The notes: generated by a model not told the origin, from the sequence alone. Numbered from the stretch's first letter, positions 37,749 to 47,262 are shown. The stretch: 64,000 nucleotides of DNA from Nocardia nova (GCF_002933465.1 NZ_PSZE01000023.1:41346-105345), one strand, 5' to 3'. Numbers and translations: made by a program.

Positions 37749-38936
37749 ATGGATCTGAGCGATTCGCCGGACGAGGCGCGATTCCGAACGCGCATTCGTG
37801 ACTGGCTGACCGAGACACTGCCGGGTCTGCCGTGGCCGGAACCGGCACGACTGGAGGACAAGCGCGCCTTCTGGTCGGTCTGGCAGCGCAAGCTGTTCGA
37901 GGCCGGCCTCGCCGGCTTGTCATGGCCTGCCGAATTCGGTGGCGCGGGCGCCGATGCCAAGATCAAAGCCATTTTCAACGAGGAGATGGATCGTGCGGGT
38001 GCGCCGGAGCGGCTGAACATCATCGGGGATGATTTCGCCGGCCCGACCATCGTGGCCTACGGCAACGACGAGCAGAAGCAGCGGTATCTGGAGCCGATCC
38101 TGAAGGGGGAGGAGATCTGGTGCCAGCTGTTCTCTGAGCCCGAATCCGGATCCGACCTCGCGTCGCTGCGTACCAAGGCGACCAAGGTCGACGGCGGCTG
38201 GCGAATCCAGGGCCAGAAGATCTGGACCTCCCGCGCGCAGATCGCCGACAACGCGATCCTGCTGGCGCGCACCGGCGGCGGTGATCGGCACAAGGGCATC
38301 ACCTACTTCCTGCTGCCGATGTCGTCGCAGGGTGTGACGGTGCGCCCGCTGGCGCACATGCTCGGCGAGGCCGAGTTCAACGAGGTGTTCCTCGACGATG
38401 TCTTTCTGCCTGACAGCGCCGTGGTGGGCGAGGTCGACGGCGGCTGGAAGGTCGCGATGGGCACGCTGGCATTCGAGCGCGTCGGTATCGCGACCGGCCG
38501 GGTGAACACCACCGGTGCGGTCAGAGATCTCATCGAACAGGTCAAGCGCAAGACCGACGATGAGGGCAACCCGTTGAGCGGCAAGCCCGAAATCCGCGAC
38601 CGTATCGCCGATCTCTACGGCCGCGCCCTCACGCACTACCTCATCGGGCAACGGGTCATCACCGGTGCCGCGTCCGGGCAACCACCGGGCCCGGTCACCT
38701 CGATCGGCAAGTTGTATTTCTGCCCGCTGGTCGAAGACATTGCGGACTTCGGCCTCGAAATGACCGAATTCGGGGGGCAATTCGGTCTGGCCGAGGATGG
38801 CGAGAGCGCGGACGCGGATCAGCAGCGCTGGTTGCGGCTCGCCTACCAGGCGCGCGGCACGGCCATTGCCGGCGGATCGACCTTCATCCAACGCAACATC
38901 GCTGCCGAGCGCGTGCTCGGAATGCCCCGCGGTTGA
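37749..38936 (+). CDS. Acyl-CoA dehydrogenase
   Basis: A 395-residue flavoenzyme of the FadE17/FadE-type subgroup. QLFSEPESGSDLASLRT is the FAD/substrate signature, KIWTSRAQIADNAI the next strand, and the C-terminal helix has IAGGSTFIQRNIAAERVLG. ATG at 37749 has GGAGG five bases upstream. The Ile/Gly-rich C-terminal motif replaces the YEGTxxIQ of short-chain enzymes. With the smaller dehydrogenase at 40912 it may form an alpha2beta2 complex, as known for steroid-degrading FadE pairs. Confidence 0.9.
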   Translation: MDLSDSPDEARFRTRIRDWLTETLPGLPWPEPARLEDKRAFWSVWQRKLFEAGLAGLSWPAEFGGAGADAKIKAIFNEEMDRAGAPERLNIIGDDFAGPTIVAYGNDEQKQRYLEPILKGEEIWCQLFSEPESGSDLASLRTKATKVDGGWRIQGQKIWTSRAQIADNAILLARTGGGDRHKGITYFLLPMSSQGVTVRPLAHMLGEAEFNEVFLDDVFLPDSAVVGEVDGGWKVAMGTLAFERVGIATGRVNTTGAVRDLIEQVKRKTDDEGNPLSGKPEIRDRIADLYGRALTHYLIGQRVITGAASGQPPGPVTSIGKLYFCPLVEDIADFGLEMTEFGGQFGLAEDGESADADQQRWLRLAYQARGTAIAGGSTFIQRNIAAERVLGMPRG

Positions 38937-38949
38937 GAAAGGCAGCACG

Positions 38950-40902
38950 ATGAGCAGCTACGTGTGGAATCCGACACCGGACTACATCGAGCAGGCGAAT
39001 GTCTTGCGGTTGGCGCGTGCCCACGGCATCGATTCGATCGACGAATTGCGGCAGCGTTCGACCGCCGATGTGCCGTGGTACTGGGATGCGGCGGTGACCG
39101 ACCTCGGTATCCCGTTCGCGACGCCGTACGAATCGGTTCTCGACCTGTCGCACGGCGTCGAATTCCCGGATTGGTTCGTCGGCGGCACCTTCAATGCGGT
39201 CGACGCCTGCATCACTCGCTGGCTCTCCGACAGCGCCGACCGCCCGGCGATCGTCCACGAGGCCGAGGATCAGTCGGTCCACGCGCTCACCTACGGCGAA
39301 CTCGCCGAACAGGTCGGCCGGGTAGCGACCGGTCTGGTCGAACTGGGAATCGGTGCAGGCGACGCGGTGGCGATCTACCTGCCGATGATCCCGGAGGCCG
39401 TAGTCGCGTGCTACGCGGCGGCGGGGATCGGGGCGATCATCGTTCCGTTGTTCTCCGGCTTCGCCGCTCCCGCTATCGCCTCGCGCCTGAACGACGCCGA
39501 GGTCAAGGCGGTCGTCGTCGCGGATGGCACGATTCGCCGCGGCCGCAAGGTCGCCATGGCGGACGAGCTGGCCAAGGCGCTCGCACAGACACCTTCCGTG
39601 CGCTCGGTCGTCACTGTCGAAAATGTCGGTGGCGCGGCAGATTTCGCCGATCTGGATGTCGCTGTGACGCGATGGAGCTCGCTGGTCGACTCGGCGGCCG
39701 CGGCATACGATTTCCGTCCGTTCCCGGCCATGCAGACCTTGATGCTCGGTTACACCTCGGGTACGACCGGCAAGCCCAAGGGCGCGGTGCACACCCATGC
39801 CGGGTTCACGATCAAGGTCGCGACCGAGGTCGCCTACTCCTTCGATATCAACGAAGGCGACACCTTCTGCTGGATCACCGACATGGGCTGGGTAATGGGC
39901 CCGCTGGCGGCATTCGGCACCCATGCCAACGGTGCCACGCTTCTGCTCTATGAAGGTTCGCCGGATGTTCCGGACACCTGCCGGTTGTGGGATCTGGTGC
40001 AGCGGCACAAGATCACGATGCTCGGCGTCTCGCCGACTCTGATCCGGGCGCTCAAGTCGACGCCTTCGGCTGATATAGCGACCCGCGACCTGAGTTCGGT
40101 GCATGTCCTCGGATCCACTGGCGAGCCCTGGGATCCCGATTCCTACGACTGGCTTGCCGACACCGTTTTCGGCGGCCGGATTCCGGTGATCAATTTCTCC
40201 GGCGGCACCGAGGTCGGTGGCTCGTTCCTCGCGCCTTACCCGGTGGAGCCGATTCCGAGTTGCTCGCTCGGCGGACCGTCGCTGGGAATGGATGTCGACG
40301 TTGTCGACGACAGCGGGAAGTCGTTGCGCGGCAGCATCGGTGAACTCGTGTGCCGGCAACCGTGGCCGGCCATGACCCGCGGCGTATGGCGCGACCGGGA
40401 ACGCTACCTCGAATCTTATTGGTCCACCTTCCCTGGGATCTGGTGCCACGGCGACTACGCCCGCGTGGACGACGACGGCCAGTGGTACATCCTCGGCCGG
40501 TCCGACGACGTGATGAATGTCGCGGGTAAACGGCTGGCGCCGGCCGAGGTCGAGTCGGTGCTGACGACGCACCCCGCCGTCGCGGAGGCGGCGGCAGTCG
40601 GTATTCCGGACCCGAAGAAGGGCGAATGCGTGTGGGCGTTCTGGGTCCCGCGAAAAGGTGCCGACACCGCAGGGGTGTCCGACGAGCTGCGCAAGCTGGT
40701 AGCCGACGGCGTCGGAAAACCTTTCGCCCCGGCGAAGGTGTGGACCGTCGACGCTCTGCCGAAGACCCGGTCCGCCAAGATCCTGCGGCGCGCCGTGCGT
40801 GCCGCCGCCATCGGAACCGACCCCGGCGATCTGTCTGGTGCGGAGAATCCCGAGGCCGTGGACGCCATCCGAGATGTCGTGCATCGCACGAGTACGAGCT
40901 GA
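38950..40902 (+). CDS. Acyl-CoA synthetase, acetyl-CoA-synthetase-like
   Basis: A 650-residue AMP-forming ligase with the extended N-terminus typical of acetyl/propionyl-CoA synthetases. YTSGTTGKPKG lies near 267, WITDMGWVMGP follows, VINFSGGTEVGGSF is the A5 region, GRSDDVMNVAGKRLAPAEVE the hinge, and TRSAKILRRAV holds the acylated lysine. The substrate pocket cannot be read, but larger acids than acetate are usual for members in beta-oxidation clusters. It lies between two acyl-CoA dehydrogenase genes, 13 and 9 bp apart, hence the same operon. Confidence 0.9.
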   Translation: MSSYVWNPTPDYIEQANVLRLARAHGIDSIDELRQRSTADVPWYWDAAVTDLGIPFATPYESVLDLSHGVEFPDWFVGGTFNAVDACITRWLSDSADRPAIVHEAEDQSVHALTYGELAEQVGRVATGLVELGIGAGDAVAIYLPMIPEAVVACYAAAGIGAIIVPLFSGFAAPAIASRLNDAEVKAVVVADGTIRRGRKVAMADELAKALAQTPSVRSVVTVENVGGAADFADLDVAVTRWSSLVDSAAAAYDFRPFPAMQTLMLGYTSGTTGKPKGAVHTHAGFTIKVATEVAYSFDINEGDTFCWITDMGWVMGPLAAFGTHANGATLLLYEGSPDVPDTCRLWDLVQRHKITMLGVSPTLIRALKSTPSADIATRDLSSVHVLGSTGEPWDPDSYDWLADTVFGGRIPVINFSGGTEVGGSFLAPYPVEPIPSCSLGGPSLGMDVDVVDDSGKSLRGSIGELVCRQPWPAMTRGVWRDRERYLESYWSTFPGIWCHGDYARVDDDGQWYILGRSDDVMNVAGKRLAPAEVESVLTTHPAVAEAAAVGIPDPKKGECVWAFWVPRKGADTAGVSDELRKLVADGVGKPFAPAKVWTVDALPKTRSAKILRRAVRAAAIGTDPGDLSGAENPEAVDAIRDVVHRTSTS

Positions 40903-40911
40903 GGAGACGCG

Positions 40912-41979
40912 ATGCATTGGGAACTGTCCGAGGAACAGGAACTGTTCGCCGCATCCCTGCGTGAGTGGATCACCGCGAAATTTCCGACCGACGTCGTCCG
41001 GAAACTACAGTCCGGCGAGGACGCCGACCTCTTCACCGAATCACTGATCAAAGAGGGTTGGTGGGGAGTCGGCTACCCCGAGCGCGTCGCGGGCCAAGGT
41101 GGCGGCGTCCTCGAGTTGGCCTTGGCGGCAAGGGAATTCGGCCGATCCGCGGTGCCCGACTCGCGGTGGCTGGCGGCGGCACTGGTCGCGCCGCTGCTCA
41201 CCGAGGCGGAGCTGGCCGATCAGCTTTCGGGCGCGAAGCGGTTCGCCCCGGCAATCCGTGCCGACCGGGTACCGGCGTGGGATCCGCTTCCCGTGCAAGA
41301 CGGGCGGCTCACCGGAACTGTCCGCCATGTCGTCGGGACGCTCGCGGCCGACGTCTTCGTCGTGCCGGTCGCCGGGCCGCAAGGTACCGGACTGGCACGA
41401 GTTTCGGCGTCGGACGCCGTCATCGAGGCAGACCGACTGCTGGACCGCTCGCGAAGCACGGGGACCATCGAGTTCACTTCCGCACCAGCCCTCGACGTCG
41501 TGCCGGCCGACGAGTCGTCGCTGGCGCGTTCGACGGCCCTGGCGGGTGTGCTGATGGCCGCCGATGCGCTGGGCAGTGCCGAGCGGATGCTCGAGCTCGC
41601 CGTCGAATACAGCAAGCAGCGCAAGCAATTCGGTCAGTTCATCGGGTCCTTCCAGGCAGTCAAGCATGCGGCTGCGCAGATGCTGGTCACAGTGGAAGCG
41701 TCGTACTCGACAGCGCTGTATGCCGCGGCCGCGGTGGAGGCCGGGGTCGATGATGCGGCGCTCACCGCTGCGGTCGCCAAGGCGCAGGTGACCGCGGCAG
41801 TCGCCGACCTCGCGGAATCGGCGCTCACCGTGCACGGCGCGATCGGCTACACCTGGGAGCACGATCTGCACCTGTTCTACAAGCGCGCCAAACTCGACCG
41901 GACGATGTTCGGCCCGCCGGCGGTATGGAACGAGCGAATCGCGGCGGCGCTGCTCGACGAGCCGGTTCGGCAGGACTGA
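40912..41979 (+). CDS. Acyl-CoA dehydrogenase, small subunit type
   Basis: A 355-residue acyl-CoA dehydrogenase fold protein, about 30-40 residues shorter than the others. The N-terminal part (EEQELFAASLREW, WGVGYPERVAGQGGG) and the C-terminal QFGQFIGSFQAVKHAAAQM and HGAIGYTWEHDLHLFYKRA are present, but the central FAD-binding TEPxxGSD motif is not recognisable. Such degenerate partners occur in heterotetrameric FadE pairs in actinobacteria. The full-size partner would be the gene at 37749 in the same operon. Confidence 0.85.
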   Translation: MHWELSEEQELFAASLREWITAKFPTDVVRKLQSGEDADLFTESLIKEGWWGVGYPERVAGQGGGVLELALAAREFGRSAVPDSRWLAAALVAPLLTEAELADQLSGAKRFAPAIRADRVPAWDPLPVQDGRLTGTVRHVVGTLAADVFVVPVAGPQGTGLARVSASDAVIEADRLLDRSRSTGTIEFTSAPALDVVPADESSLARSTALAGVLMAADALGSAERMLELAVEYSKQRKQFGQFIGSFQAVKHAAAQMLVTVEASYSTALYAAAAVEAGVDDAALTAAVAKAQVTAAVADLAESALTVHGAIGYTWEHDLHLFYKRAKLDRTMFGPPAVWNERIAAALLDEPVRQD

Positions 41980-41991
41980 ACCCCTCGGCTT

Positions 41992-42005
41992 TTTGGTCAG
42001 TCCAT
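41992..42005 (+). promoter_or_regulatory. GntR-type operator site F
   Basis: TTTGGTCAGTCCAT starts 12 bases after the preceding stop and ends 37 bases before the GTG at 42043. It implies a promoter, and so a separate operon, between the two dehydrogenase genes. Confidence 0.65.
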
Positions 42006-42042
42006 TGTTATAGTTGCCTTAGTAGATGGATGGAGTACGGGT

Positions 42043-43209
42043 GTGGATTTCGAACTGACAGAGGACCAGGTCACGATTCGTGACGCGGTCGCCGAACTGG
42101 CGGCCAAGTTCGACGATCAGTACTGGCAGGAGAAGGACGAGAAGCACGAATTCCCGACGGAGTTCTACAACGCGTTCGCCCAGGGCGGCTGGCTGGGAAT
42201 CACCACGCCCGAGGAGTACGGCGGCCACGGTTACGGCATCACCGAGGCGTCGATCCTGCTCGAACAGGTGGCCGCCTCCGGGGCCGGCATGAACGGCGCC
42301 AGCTCGATGCACCTGTCGATCTTCGGCATGCACCCGGTGATCGTGCACGGCAGTGAGGAGCTCAAGCAGCGCACGCTGCCTCGCATCGTCAGCGGCGACC
42401 TGCACGTGTGCTTCGGTGTCACCGAGCCGGGTGCGGGCCTGGACACCACGAAAATCACGACCTTCGCCCGGCGCGAGGGTGACAAGTACATCGTCAACGG
42501 CCGTAAGGTCTGGATTTCCAAGGCGGTCGAGTCGGAGAAGATCCTGCTGCTGACCCGCACCCAGAAGTTCGAGGACTCACCGCGCAAAACCGACGGCATG
42601 ACGTTGTTCCTCACCGACCTCGATCGCGAGAGGGTCGATATTCGTCCCATCAAGAAGATGGGACGTAACGCGGTGACCTCGAACGAGTTGTTCATCGACA
42701 ATCTCGAGATTCCGGTCGAGGACCGCGTCGGCGAAGAGGGAAAGGGCTTCACCTACATCCTCGACGGCCTCAATCCCGAACGGATGCTGGTTGCGGCCGA
42801 GGCGCTCGGTATCGGTCGTGCCGCTCTACGTGCGGGTGTGCGATACGGCAACGACCGTGAGGTCTTCGGCCGCCAGATCGGCAAGAACCAGGGCATCCAA
42901 TTTCCCCTCGCGGATTCGCTGGCCCGGCTCGACGCCGCCGAATTGATGCTGCGCAAGGCCACCTGGCTCTACGACAACGGCAAATCGTGTGGCCGCGAGG
43001 CGAACACCGCCAAATACCTGTGCGCCGACGCGGGTTTCGAGGCCGCCGACCGGGCTCTGCAAACCCACGGCGGTATGGGCTATTCCGAGGAATACAACGT
43101 CTCCCGATACTTCCGCGAAGCGCGGCTGACCCGCATTGCACCCATCAGCCAGGAAATGATTCTGAACTTCCTCGGCTCCCACGTACTCGGCCTCCCGAGG
43201 AGCTACTGA
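42043..43209 (+). CDS. Acyl-CoA dehydrogenase
   Basis: A 388-residue short/medium-chain type dehydrogenase. CFGVTEPGAGLDTTKITTFA is the FAD-binding signature and RDREVFGRQIGKNQGIQF-like and THGGMGYSEEYNVSRYFREA motifs follow. Start GTG at 42043 with GGAG seven bases upstream. First gene of the largest operon of the island; its stop overlaps the next ATG (TGATG). In an alicyclic pathway it is a candidate for the AliB-like step forming a cyclohexene-carboxyl-CoA. Confidence 0.92.
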   Translation: MDFELTEDQVTIRDAVAELAAKFDDQYWQEKDEKHEFPTEFYNAFAQGGWLGITTPEEYGGHGYGITEASILLEQVAASGAGMNGASSMHLSIFGMHPVIVHGSEELKQRTLPRIVSGDLHVCFGVTEPGAGLDTTKITTFARREGDKYIVNGRKVWISKAVESEKILLLTRTQKFEDSPRKTDGMTLFLTDLDRERVDIRPIKKMGRNAVTSNELFIDNLEIPVEDRVGEEGKGFTYILDGLNPERMLVAAEALGIGRAALRAGVRYGNDREVFGRQIGKNQGIQFPLADSLARLDAAELMLRKATWLYDNGKSCGREANTAKYLCADAGFEAADRALQTHGGMGYSEEYNVSRYFREARLTRIAPISQEMILNFLGSHVLGLPRSY

Positions 43210-44003
43210 TGACCGACAACACAGCTGAGATCGCGATCCCCGCCGGCCTGCGCGTCTTCGGCCTCGACGGGCGTACCGCGCTGGTGACGGGTGCCGGCGG
43301 CGGTGTCGGAGCCGCCGTCGCCGAGGCATTCGCGGCGGCGGGAGCCTCGGTCCTGGTGACCGACATCAACAAGGACGCGGCCACCGCGGTGAGCGAGCGC
43401 ATCACGAAGGCCGGCGGCATCGCGGAACCGTTCACGCTGGACGTCTGCGACGGTGACAACGCCCGCGACGCGGTGGCCGCCGCGGCCCGTCTGGGTAACG
43501 GCAAGCTCAACATCCTGGTGAACAATGCCGGCGTGATCGCTCCCGCGATGTTTCCCAAGATGGACGAGGCCCGCTTCCGCAAGGTGCTCGACACCCACCT
43601 CATGGGGAGCTACCACTGCAGCCACGCCGCCCTCGACCATCTCGCCGACGACGGCACCGGGCGCATCATCAATGTGACCTCGGCGGCCGGTCTGGTCGGC
43701 ACGATCGGGCAGGCGAACTACGGTGCCGCCAAGGCGGCCATCATCGGGCTCACCAAGTCGCTGGCCCGTGAGCTGGCCAAGCGGTCGATCACCGTGAACG
43801 CGGTGGCGCCGCTAGCGGCCACCGCGATGACCGAGAACATCCGGAGCAACGAGAAACTCGCCGCGAAGACCCTGGCGCGAATCCCCTTGGGGCGCTGGGC
43901 ATATCCGGACGAGATCGCGCCCACCTTCGTGTTCCTGGCCTCCGGGGCCGCCGGCTACATCACCGGCCAGGTGCTGCCGGTCGACGGCGGGACGGTGATC
44001 TGA
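43209..44003 (+). CDS. SDR-family 3-hydroxyacyl-CoA dehydrogenase
   Basis: A 264-residue short-chain dehydrogenase. The cofactor motif is TGAGGGVG, NNAG follows, Ser in NVTSAAG and Tyr171/Lys175 in NYGAAKAA form the catalytic set, and the C-terminus has GYITGQVLPVDGG. Asp after the second strand (VTDIN) favours NAD. It sits between an acyl-CoA dehydrogenase and a thiolase with overlaps of 1 and a gap of 1 base, so oxidation of a 3-hydroxyacyl-CoA is its likely job. Confidence 0.9.
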   Translation: MTDNTAEIAIPAGLRVFGLDGRTALVTGAGGGVGAAVAEAFAAAGASVLVTDINKDAATAVSERITKAGGIAEPFTLDVCDGDNARDAVAAAARLGNGKLNILVNNAGVIAPAMFPKMDEARFRKVLDTHLMGSYHCSHAALDHLADDGTGRIINVTSAAGLVGTIGQANYGAAKAAIIGLTKSLARELAKRSITVNAVAPLAATAMTENIRSNEKLAAKTLARIPLGRWAYPDEIAPTFVFLASGAAGYITGQVLPVDGGTVI

Positions 44004-44004
44004 G

Positions 44005-45204
44005 ATGAGCACACGAGTATCGGGACCGTTCGCGACCTCGGGCCGTGAGGTCGTCATCGTCGAGGCGGTGCGCACACCGATCGGCAAATCACATCCCGAG
44101 AAGGGATGGTTCCGCGATATCCACCCCAACGCGATGCTGGCGTCCTGCTACCAGGACCTGATCGGACGCACGGGAATCGACCCGGGTGTGGTCGAAGACC
44201 TCGTCATCGGATGCACGGCGCCGTTCGGCGAGCAATCCCGCAATATCGGACGCAACGCATGGTTGCAGGCCGGCTATCCGGCCGAGGTGCCGGCGACGAC
44301 GCTTGATCGCCGATGCGGCTCGGCCCAGACCGCGGTGAATTTCGCTGCGGCGCTCGTATCTTCGGGCGTGCACGACCTCGTCATCGCGGGCGGCGTCGAA
44401 CACATGGGCCATGTGCCGATGAACTCGCCGGCCAAGATCAGCGAACTCTACGGCGACCCGTGGCCGCCCGCACTGCGCGAGCGCTACGACTTCGTGACTC
44501 AGGGCGAGAGCGCGGAACTGATCGCCGACCGCTGGGACATCTCGCGAACGGAGATGGACGAATTCGCCGTGCGATCCCATACCCTCGCAGCCGAGGCCAT
44601 CGCCGCCGGTCGTTTCGACGAGGAGATGGTGACATGGGAACTCGACGGGGAGGTTCGCACCGGCGACCAGACCGTCCGGCCGGGGACCACACTCCACACT
44701 CTGGGAAAGCTGAAGCCGGTCTTCCGTCCCGAGAACGGACGGATCACCGCCGGCACCTCGAGCCCCATCTGCGACAGCGCCGCCGCGGTGCTGCTGTGCA
44801 CGCGCGAGGCTGCCGAGCGGCACGGTCTGCGGATTCGCGCGCGGATCGCGGATCAGACCACGGTGGGCGTCGATCCGATCATCATGCTCACCGGCCCGAT
44901 ACCGGCGACGCACAAACTACTGGAGCGCAATCGTCTCACCGTCGCCGATATCGACCTGTTCGAGGTGAACGAGGCGTTCTCCTCCGTCGTGCTCGCCTGG
45001 CAACGCGAACTGAAGCCCGATCTGGACCGTGTCAACGTCAACGGTGGAGCGATCGCATTGGGACATGCGGTGGGCGCCACCGGATCCCGGCTGATCGCGA
45101 CGATTCTCGCCGAGATGGAACGCCGTGACAGTCACCTCGGCCTGGTCACCATGTGCTGCGGTGGTGGGCTCGGTACGGGCACACTCATCGAGCGGGAGAA
45201 CTGA
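44005..45204 (+). CDS. Thiolase (acetyl-CoA acyltransferase)
   Basis: A 399-residue degradative thiolase. The nucleophile Cys104 lies in DRRCGSAQTAV, His in NVNGGAIALGHAVGATGSR-type motif near 350, and the second cysteine in MCCGGGLGTG. VNEAFSSVVLAW is also conserved. It cleaves 3-oxoacyl-CoA with CoA. The stop overlaps the start of the CoA-transferase gene (TGATG). Confidence 0.94.
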   Translation: MSTRVSGPFATSGREVVIVEAVRTPIGKSHPEKGWFRDIHPNAMLASCYQDLIGRTGIDPGVVEDLVIGCTAPFGEQSRNIGRNAWLQAGYPAEVPATTLDRRCGSAQTAVNFAAALVSSGVHDLVIAGGVEHMGHVPMNSPAKISELYGDPWPPALRERYDFVTQGESAELIADRWDISRTEMDEFAVRSHTLAAEAIAAGRFDEEMVTWELDGEVRTGDQTVRPGTTLHTLGKLKPVFRPENGRITAGTSSPICDSAAAVLLCTREAAERHGLRIRARIADQTTVGVDPIIMLTGPIPATHKLLERNRLTVADIDLFEVNEAFSSVVLAWQRELKPDLDRVNVNGGAIALGHAVGATGSRLIATILAEMERRDSHLGLVTMCCGGGLGTGTLIEREN

Positions 45205-46433
45205 TGCTCGATTTCGGCGGGCTACTGAAACCGGGGATGGGAGTCTGGTGGAGCCAGGCCGCCGCCGAGCCGCGCCCGCTCGTCGACCGGCTGCTCGCGC
45301 AGGCCCCCGGCCTCGGGCCACTTCGGCTGTTCACCGGATTGAGCTGGAACGACCAACTGGCGCAATCGATGTCACCGACCGACACGATGGTCTCCTACGG
45401 CGGACTGGGCGCCCTGCGCGAGCTCGGCGCCACCGACCAGCTCGAGGTCGTGCCGTGCCACTACTCGGCGCTGCCCCGGATGTTCGCCGAGCACCGGCTG
45501 CCGTGCGACGCCGGACTGGTGCAGGTAGCCCCGCCGGACCGGGACGGTATGTGTTCGCTGGGAATCGGCGTCGACTACATGGCCGACGCGATCGCCCACA
45601 CGCCGCTGCTGTTCGCGGAGATCAACAAACAGATGCCTGCCGTCCCCGGCTCCCCGCGAATCCCGTTGAGCCGCTTCGCCGCCACCATGGACACCGACCG
45701 GCCACTACAGCAGGAAGCGCGCCGCCCGGCGAGCGACAGCGACCGAGTCATCGCCGGTCATATCGCCGAATTGATCGACGACGGCGACACACTGCAGGTC
45801 GGCATCGGTTCCCTGGGTGCGGCGGTGTTCGACGCGCTCGCCGGGCACCGCGACCTCGGCGTGCATACGGGCATGATCACCGACGGCGTGCTGGCGCTCA
45901 TCGACAAGGGCGTGATCACCGGGGACAGAAAAAAGATCGACGCCGGATTCTCTGTCGCCGGAACCGCATTGGGATCGGCCGATATGTATTCCCGGATCGC
46001 CGAACTCCCGGTGTTGTTCCGGCCGACCAGCTACACCCATGCACCACAAGTGCTTTCGAGCCTGGACTCGCTCGTGGCGGTGAACTTCGCGATCGAAGTG
46101 GACCTGACCGGGCAGGTGGGCGCGGAGATGAGCAGAGGCACCTACCTGGGTGCAGTGGGTGGCCAAGTGGATTTTGCCCGTGCCGCCGCGCTGACGGGAA
46201 AGCGATCGATCATCGCACTCCGATCGACCATGCGTGGACGGTCGTCCATCAAATTCGGCCTGGACGAAGGCGTGGTCACCACCGCACGCGCCGATGTCGA
46301 CTGCGTGGTCACCGAACACGGCGTCGCGCATCTGCGAGGCCAACCGCTGGCCGAGCGTCGCCGCCGTCTGATCGACGTCGCGGCTCCGGAGTTCCGCGAC
46401 GAACTCGCGAGCGCGACCCGGCTCGCATCCTGA
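45204..46433 (+). CDS. Acetyl-CoA hydrolase/4-hydroxybutyrate CoA-transferase family
   Basis: A 409-residue single-chain CoA-transferase of the Cat1/4-hydroxybutyrate CoA-transferase type. Two Rossmann-like halves are visible: DTMVSYGGLGALRELGA with the N-terminal part, and LQVGIGSLGAAVFDAL plus GMITDGVLALID with the C-terminal part; CVVTEHGVAHLRG near the end is characteristic. It could move CoA between the pathway acid and succinate or acetate, or hydrolyse a product. ATG at 45204 overlaps the thiolase stop. This is unlike the two-subunit IpdAB enzymes of steroid degradation. Confidence 0.85.
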   Translation: MLDFGGLLKPGMGVWWSQAAAEPRPLVDRLLAQAPGLGPLRLFTGLSWNDQLAQSMSPTDTMVSYGGLGALRELGATDQLEVVPCHYSALPRMFAEHRLPCDAGLVQVAPPDRDGMCSLGIGVDYMADAIAHTPLLFAEINKQMPAVPGSPRIPLSRFAATMDTDRPLQQEARRPASDSDRVIAGHIAELIDDGDTLQVGIGSLGAAVFDALAGHRDLGVHTGMITDGVLALIDKGVITGDRKKIDAGFSVAGTALGSADMYSRIAELPVLFRPTSYTHAPQVLSSLDSLVAVNFAIEVDLTGQVGAEMSRGTYLGAVGGQVDFARAAALTGKRSIIALRSTMRGRSSIKFGLDEGVVTTARADVDCVVTEHGVAHLRGQPLAERRRRLIDVAAPEFRDELASATRLAS

Positions 46434-46455
46434 CGTCATCGACCACCTGTCATCG

Positions 46456-46487
46456 AAACACGCTGTTACCCAAACACACTGTTACCG
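46456..46487 (+). repeat. Tandem 16-bp direct repeat
   Basis: AAACACGCTGTTACCC and AAACACACTGTTACCG follow each other without spacing, differing at two positions, in the 70-bp gap before the BadH-like gene. The repeat unit resembles a regulator half-site (GTTACC) and may mark an internal promoter. Confidence 0.6.
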
Positions 46488-46503
46488 AAAGGAATCGACC
46501 TTC

Positions 46504-47262
46504 ATGAGCAATCGCGTAGCGCTCGTCACCGGCGGCGCCCAGGGAATCGGCGAGGGTATCTCGCGCAAACTCGGCGAGGCCGGCTTCAGGGTCGCCGTCG
46601 CCGATCTGAATCACGAAGTGGCACAGCAGACCGCGAAGGAAATCGTCGCCGCCGGCGGGCAGGCGATCGCCGTGCCGATCGATGTCACCGACACCGAGTC
46701 GGTGCGGGCCGCGGTCGCGCAGGTGACCGAGAGCTTCGGTCCGGTCGAGATCGCGGTCAACAATGCCGGCTGGGACGACTTCATGAGGTTCCTCGACACC
46801 GACGAAGCGTTCTGGGACAAGATCCTCGATATCAACTTCAAGGGTGCGCTGCGCGTCAACCACACCGTGGTGCCGGGCATGATCGAGCGCGGCTTCGGCC
46901 GTGTCATCAATATCGGTTCGGATGCCGGCCGTGTCGGGTCCTCGCTCGAGGCCGTCTATTCGGGAGCCAAGGGCGGCATCATCGCGTTCACCAAGACCCT
47001 CGCGCGTGAGGTCGCCACCAAGGGCGTCACCGTCAATACTGTCTGCCCCGGACCGACCGACACCCCGGCGCTGCGCAAGTTCGCGAACAACTCCGGCCAG
47101 GACGCCGACAAGGTACTCGGCGGCATGACCCGCGCGGTCCCGATGAAGCGGCTGGCGCTGCCGTCCGATATCGCCGCGGCCGTCGCATTCTTCGCTTCGG
47201 ACGAGACCGGTTATATCACCGGCCAGACCCTGTCGGTCAGTGGCGGCCTGACCATGGCGTGA
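46504..47262 (+). CDS. SDR, BadH-like hydroxyacyl-CoA dehydrogenase
   Basis: A 252-residue short-chain dehydrogenase. TGGAQGIGEGI binds NAD, ADLN supplies the adenosine-binding Asp, the catalytic set is Ser in NIGSDAG with Tyr152 and Lys156 (YSGAKGG), and GYITGQTLSVSGG ends the fold. NNAGWDDFMRFLDTDEAFWD resembles BadH, the 2-hydroxycyclohexanecarboxyl-CoA dehydrogenase of Rhodopseudomonas palustris. Its coupling (GTGA overlap) to a MenB/BadI-type gene strengthens that reading: the dehydrogenase would make the 2-oxo ring ester that the next enzyme opens. Confidence 0.83.
   Translation: MSNRVALVTGGAQGIGEGISRKLGEAGFRVAVADLNHEVAQQTAKEIVAAGGQAIAVPIDVTDTESVRAAVAQVTESFGPVEIAVNNAGWDDFMRFLDTDEAFWDKILDINFKGALRVNHTVVPGMIERGFGRVINIGSDAGRVGSSLEAVYSGAKGGIIAFTKTLAREVATKGVTVNTVCPGPTDTPALRKFANNSGQDADKVLGGMTRAVPMKRLALPSDIAAAVAFFASDETGYITGQTLSVSGGLTMA

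Noticed and set aside
46456..46487. CRISPR-like repeat
   Set aside because: Only two abutting copies without spacers and no cas genes. No CRISPR array is visible anywhere in the window.
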